Source: SFDP01 sp051891855
Lineage (GTDB): Bacteria; Bacillota; Clostridia; Lachnospirales; Lachnospiraceae
NCBI GenBank assembly: GCA_051891855.1
Contig: JBJFFP010000081.1
Coordinates: forward strand, 1 to 25,466
DNA: 25,466 nt
Reading direction: 5' to 3'
Within the stretch, counting starts at the first letter, position 1; every line of letters begins with the position of its first letter. Position numbers and translations under genes: made by a program. Positions 23,156 through 25,466 of the stretch are shown here, piece by piece. Below the pieces are notes generated by a model. It searched no databases and had not been told where the DNA came from. It saw nothing but the letters and a program-made list of their open reading frames with translations.

Positions 23156-23156
23156 T

Positions 23157-24644
23157 CTATTCCTCCTGCCTTTCCTTATATTTGCGAATAACAAAATTCA
23201 TACAGGTGCCTTCACCCTCTTTGCTGGTTGCCCAGATATAGCCTCCGTGATCCTCGATAATCTTCTTAACAATGGACAAGCCAATACCGCTCCCTCCCTG
23301 AGAGGAATTACGGGAAGCATCTGTACGGTAAAACCGTTCAAAGATATTACCCAGATCCTTATTGGCTATTCCTTTTCCATTATCCTCAATTTCTACTCGA
23401 ATAGAATCCAAATCCTCCAGAAGACGGATATCGATTACTCCCTTATCCTTATCCATATATTTGATGCTGTTTCCGATAATGTTATTGATTACCTTTTTCA
23501 GCTGCTCCGGATCTGCAATAATTTGGGTTCCCGGATCCAAAAGATTGGTATAATTCAATTCAATATCCTTAGATTCCAGCTCAAAGCCCACATCCTCTAC
23601 ACAGTCGTTAAAATAATCCGTCACATTTATACAATGAAAATGGTAGGGAATCCGATTGGAATCAATTCCGGAATAAAAGGTCAGCTCACTGATCAGCCGA
23701 TCCATATCACAGGCCTTGGTATAAATGGTCTTAATATAACGATCCATTTTTTCCGGTGTATCTGCCACTCCATCGATAATCCCCTCTACATATCCTTTAA
23801 TAGAAGTGATAGGTGTCTTCAAATCATGGGAGATATTGCTGACCAGCTCCTTATTTTGTTTCTCGTTTTCCAGCATTTCCTCCTTAGATTCCTTCAGCTT
23901 CAGCCGCATATCCTCATAGCTTCGGTAAAGCTCACCCATTTCGCTGTGATCTGTAGGCTTGCGCTCCAGTACATAATCAAAATCCTCTCTGGCGATATGC
24001 TGCATGGCTACATTCATTTCACTTAGAGGCAGAAATACACCTTTCCTGATCCACTGTGTCAGCATAATACTGGTAAACAGCAAAATCAATATAATGGAGG
24101 TAAACAAATAAACAATTAACGCTTTGGAAATAACACTGCTTACCTTAGTTACAATAAAGATACTTCCTTCAGAGCCGTCAGGAAAACAAAAATCAATTTG
24201 TTTCACCAGCTTTTTCATATCATTATAATAATAACCCGCATCTGCTTCTTCATACCCGCTGCCATATTCAGGCAACCGAAGAAAAAGCTGCTTGGCTGCT
24301 ACCGGGTTTCCGGTATAATAAAGTTCATCACCTTTTCTTACAACTAAATAAGAAGCAGTATCCGCAATTTCCTCATTGATCTGGCTTAAATAGCCCTTGT
24401 CCAAAAATCGGGAGGAATCCAGATTCACCTGGGCTCTCAGCTTATAAAAAACTTCATCAGTCAGTTTCCCAAAGGAGGAAAGAGAGTCTGACAGCATAGT
24501 ATAGTCACTGATTTCTATCCCATAGCTTTTTCCCTCACTGTTAATGACATAGAAGCTGATTGCTCCAAAAGCAATTATCGTCAATACTACCGGCAAAATA
24601 ATAATTGTGGCAAAGGTAATCCACAACCTTGTCCTGAATTTCAA
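23157..24644 (-). CDS. Membrane sensor histidine kinase
   Basis: The roughly 495-residue kinase has two membrane segments (near its start and around 150-175) with an extracytoplasmic sensor of about 130 residues I do not recognise. HAMP follows, then HisKA with the phospho-accepting His in NISHDLKTPITSIKGY. The ATPase domain has the N box (VINNIIGNSIKYM), G1 (IEDNGKGIA) and G2 (GGSGIGLSIV). I start at TTG 24644 because AGAGGAGG sits 8 bases before it; a GTG further upstream (24677) lies within that leader. It pairs with the response regulator that follows. An inverted repeat lies in its leader (24667-24697). Confidence 0.92.
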   Translation of the reverse strand: MKFRTRLWITFATIIILPVVLTIIAFGAISFYVINSEGKSYGIEISDYTMLSDSLSSFGKLTDEVFYKLRAQVNLDSSRFLDKGYLSQINEEIADTASYLVVRKGDELYYTGNPVAAKQLFLRLPEYGSGYEEADAGYYYNDMKKLVKQIDFCFPDGSEGSIFIVTKVSSVISKALIVYLFTSIILILLFTSIMLTQWIRKGVFLPLSEMNVAMQHIAREDFDYVLERKPTDHSEMGELYRSYEDMRLKLKESKEEMLENEKQNKELVSNISHDLKTPITSIKGYVEGIIDGVADTPEKMDRYIKTIYTKACDMDRLISELTFYSGIDSNRIPYHFHCINVTDYFNDCVEDVGFELESKDIELNYTNLLDPGTQIIADPEQLKKVINNIIGNSIKYMDKDKGVIDIRLLEDLDSIRVEIEDNGKGIANKDLGNIFERFYRTDASRNSSQGGSGIGLSIVKKIIEDHGGYIWATSKEGEGTCMNFVIRKYKERQEE

Positions 24645-24666
24645 GGGAATACCTCCTCTACTATAG

Positions 24667-24697
24667 TAACTGTCCAAAGTTTGGCTCTGAACAGTTA
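24667..24697 (-). repeat. 13-bp inverted repeat in the kinase leader
   Basis: Arms 24667-24679 and 24685-24697 match at 11 of 13 positions. The two exceptions become G-U pairs in the minus-strand RNA. The loop is five bases. It begins at about the predicted start of transcription and ends close before the ribosome site, so it may be an operator (possibly for the response regulator itself) or a 5' RNA hairpin. Confidence 0.55.
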
Positions 24698-24698
24698 T

Positions 24699-24728
24699 AT
24701 TCTACCACATTTTTTTTCCTGGAAACAA
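24699..24728 (-). promoter_or_regulatory. Weak promoter candidate of the kinase-regulator genes
   Basis: TAGAAT (24699-24704, 5 of 6) is preceded after 18 bases by a poor -35, TTGTTT (24723-24728). A poor -35 suits an activated promoter. Transcription would start around 24692, inside the inverted repeat. Confidence 0.4.
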
Positions 24729-24804
24729 AGATATATAAATATTTATCTAAAAAAACTATAAAGCCTATTGAGAAATTTTTTTTGAAATTTTTTGAAAAAA
24801 GTAA

Positions 24805-24833
24805 TTGACATATGTCTTTTTATCCTGTATATT
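24805..24833 (+). promoter_or_regulatory. Sigma-A promoter of perR
   Basis: A perfect TTGACA (24805-24810) and TATATT (24828-24833, 5 of 6) are separated by 17 bases on the plus strand. Confidence 0.75.
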
Positions 24834-24841
24834 AGCAATAT

Positions 24842-24856
24842 CGATAATGATTACTG
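24842..24856 (+). promoter_or_regulatory. Partial Fur/PerR-type box before perR
   Basis: CGATAATGATTACTG keeps the inner part GATAAT-N-ATTA of a 7-1-7 box but loses the outer bases. It begins about 9 bases after the -10, so autoregulation of perR is possible. The match is imperfect. Confidence 0.4.
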
Positions 24857-24874
24857 TTTTTGAAAGGAGACTCT

Positions 24875-25270
24875 ATGGCTTTGAAATACAGCCGACAGCG
24901 TGAGGCTATTAAGGAATTTATGATGGGCCGAAAAGACCATCCCACTGCCGACGTAGTTTATATGAATGTTCGGAAAGAATTTCCAAACATAAGCCTGGGA
25001 ACCGTCTACCGTAATCTGACACTGTTATCTGATATGGGAGAGCTGTCAAGAATACGCGTGGGGGATGGGGTCGATCATTTCGATGCTATTACTACTCCGC
25101 ATTACCACTTTATCTGTCAGGAATGTGGTTCAGTCCATGACTTGAATCTTCCCGTTGTGGAATCTTTTAACCAAGCAGCCAGTGGTCAGTGTGATGGTCT
25201 GATTGAAGGCCATGTAGCATATTTTTATGGGAAATGCAATGCTTGTCTTAAAGCTGGTTTAACGAATTAA
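24875..25270 (+). CDS. perR: Fur-family regulator, PerR-type peroxide sensor
   Basis: This 131-residue repressor has an N-terminal winged helix (HPTADVVYMNV, NISLGTVYRNLTLL) and a C-terminal metal-binding and dimer domain. The five regulatory-metal ligands of Bacillus PerR (H37, D85, H91, H93, D104) all appear at one constant offset: H22, D70, H76, H78 and D89. Asp at the last position marks PerR rather than Fur, which has Glu. The structural zinc cysteines are CQEC and CNAC. The start is the ATG at 24875 with GAAAGGAG before it. The next gene encodes a rubredoxin-domain protein, as in many anaerobic peroxide-defence loci. Confidence 0.93.
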   Translation: MALKYSRQREAIKEFMMGRKDHPTADVVYMNVRKEFPNISLGTVYRNLTLLSDMGELSRIRVGDGVDHFDAITTPHYHFICQECGSVHDLNLPVVESFNQAASGQCDGLIEGHVAYFYGKCNACLKAGLTN

Positions 25271-25306
25271 AATTAATTAAATTAGTATAAATTATAAGAC
25301 AGTCCA

Positions 25307-25334
25307 TTGCGAAAAATATCCAAAGTGTTATAAT
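25307..25334 (+). promoter_or_regulatory. Possible promoter of the rubredoxin-domain gene
   Basis: A perfect TATAAT (25329-25334) is preceded after 16 bases by TTGCGA (25307-25312, 4 of 6). The -10 is part of TTATAATTAATTAAT, whose first half equals a PerR half-site, so PerR control is conceivable. Confidence 0.45.
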
Positions 25335-25374
25335 TAATTAATCAACAAATTTTTAAGAAAAGGAGAAAAAGATT

Positions 25375-25466
25375 ATGAAGTATGTATGTTCTGTATGTGG
25401 TTATGTTCATGAAGGAGAAACTGCTCCTGAAAAATGTCCTATGTGTGGTGTAGGTGCTGAGAAATT
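25375..25466 (+). CDS. Rubredoxin-domain protein, cut by the window end (probably reverse rubrerythrin type)
   Basis: The 30 visible residues form an N-terminal rubredoxin domain, with iron cysteines C5, C8, C21 and C24 (CSVCGYVHEG, KCPMCG). A rubredoxin at the very start is seen in reverse rubrerythrins, which reduce peroxide and O2 in clostridia, and the PerR gene before it supports that reading. A stand-alone rubredoxin or a flavin reductase with the same start is possible. AAAGGAG precedes the ATG. The rest lies outside the window. Confidence 0.75.
   Translation, partial: MKYVCSVCGYVHEGETAPEKCPMCGVGAEK

Noticed and set aside
23247..24026. Plus-strand open frame of 259 codons opposite the histidine kinase
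   Set aside because: The minus-strand kinase carries all expected motifs there; the long antisense frame is Ile/Leu-rich and reads as a by-product of codon use.

Overview
The window looks like the chromosome of an anaerobic, spore-forming low-GC Firmicute, most likely a gut-type Lachnospiraceae (Clostridia). This rests on the block hup-rqcP-yabP-yabQ-divIC-spoIIE-tilS/hpt-ftsH, a CotS-type coat kinase, a clostridial [FeFe] hydrogenase and a PerR gene next to a rubredoxin-domain gene. Nearly everything is on the minus strand; only the pdx remnant and the perR end are on the plus strand. I see no mobile element, CRISPR array or prophage.

Layout. 1-292: tRNA-Phe and tRNA-Gly genes (minus), a triple hairpin after tRNA-Gly, and probably the first bases of another tRNA at the window edge. 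293-1725: a membrane diguanylate cyclase preceded by a c-di-GMP-I (GEMM) riboswitch, an intrinsic terminator and a good sigma-A promoter. 1779-3267: an [FeFe] hydrogenase with a perfect Fur-type palindrome at its promoter. 3268-5243: an intact MocR/PdxR regulator facing a collapsed pdxS-pdxT remnant whose stop codon touches tRNA-Tyr. 5375-7620: a cytoplasmic GH13 glucosidase. 7623-14663: ftsH, a tilS-hpt fusion, a spoIIE without its membrane part, divIC, yabQ, yabP, rqcP and hup. 14788-17217: a PEGA lipoprotein and a CotS-family protein. 17312-24644: histidine kinase, response regulator, RluA-family synthase, O-antigen-ligase-like membrane protein, ProRS and CCA nucleotidyltransferase, closely packed. 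24805-25466: perR and the start of a rubredoxin-domain protein on the plus strand.

How the parts work together. The cyclase makes c-di-GMP, its leader appears to sense c-di-GMP, and the enzyme keeps an RxxD inhibitory site, so two feedback layers meet on one gene. The sporulation block carries its own timing signals: an upstream candidate sigma-E promoter for yabPQ, and a spoIIE promoter with a 0A box and a 21-bp spacer as described for Spo0A-activated promoters. The iron and peroxide side (Fur box on hydrogenase, PerR, rubredoxin domain) suits an oxygen-sensitive anaerobe. The pdx remnant suggests loss of de novo pyridoxal phosphate synthesis unless a second copy exists.

The most interesting items are the riboswitch-controlled diguanylate cyclase, the short spoIIE behind a Spo0A-type promoter, the pdxS/pdxT wreck beside tRNA-Tyr, the roughly 200-bp yabQ/divIC overlap, and the GAA-triloop hairpin cluster between tRNA genes.
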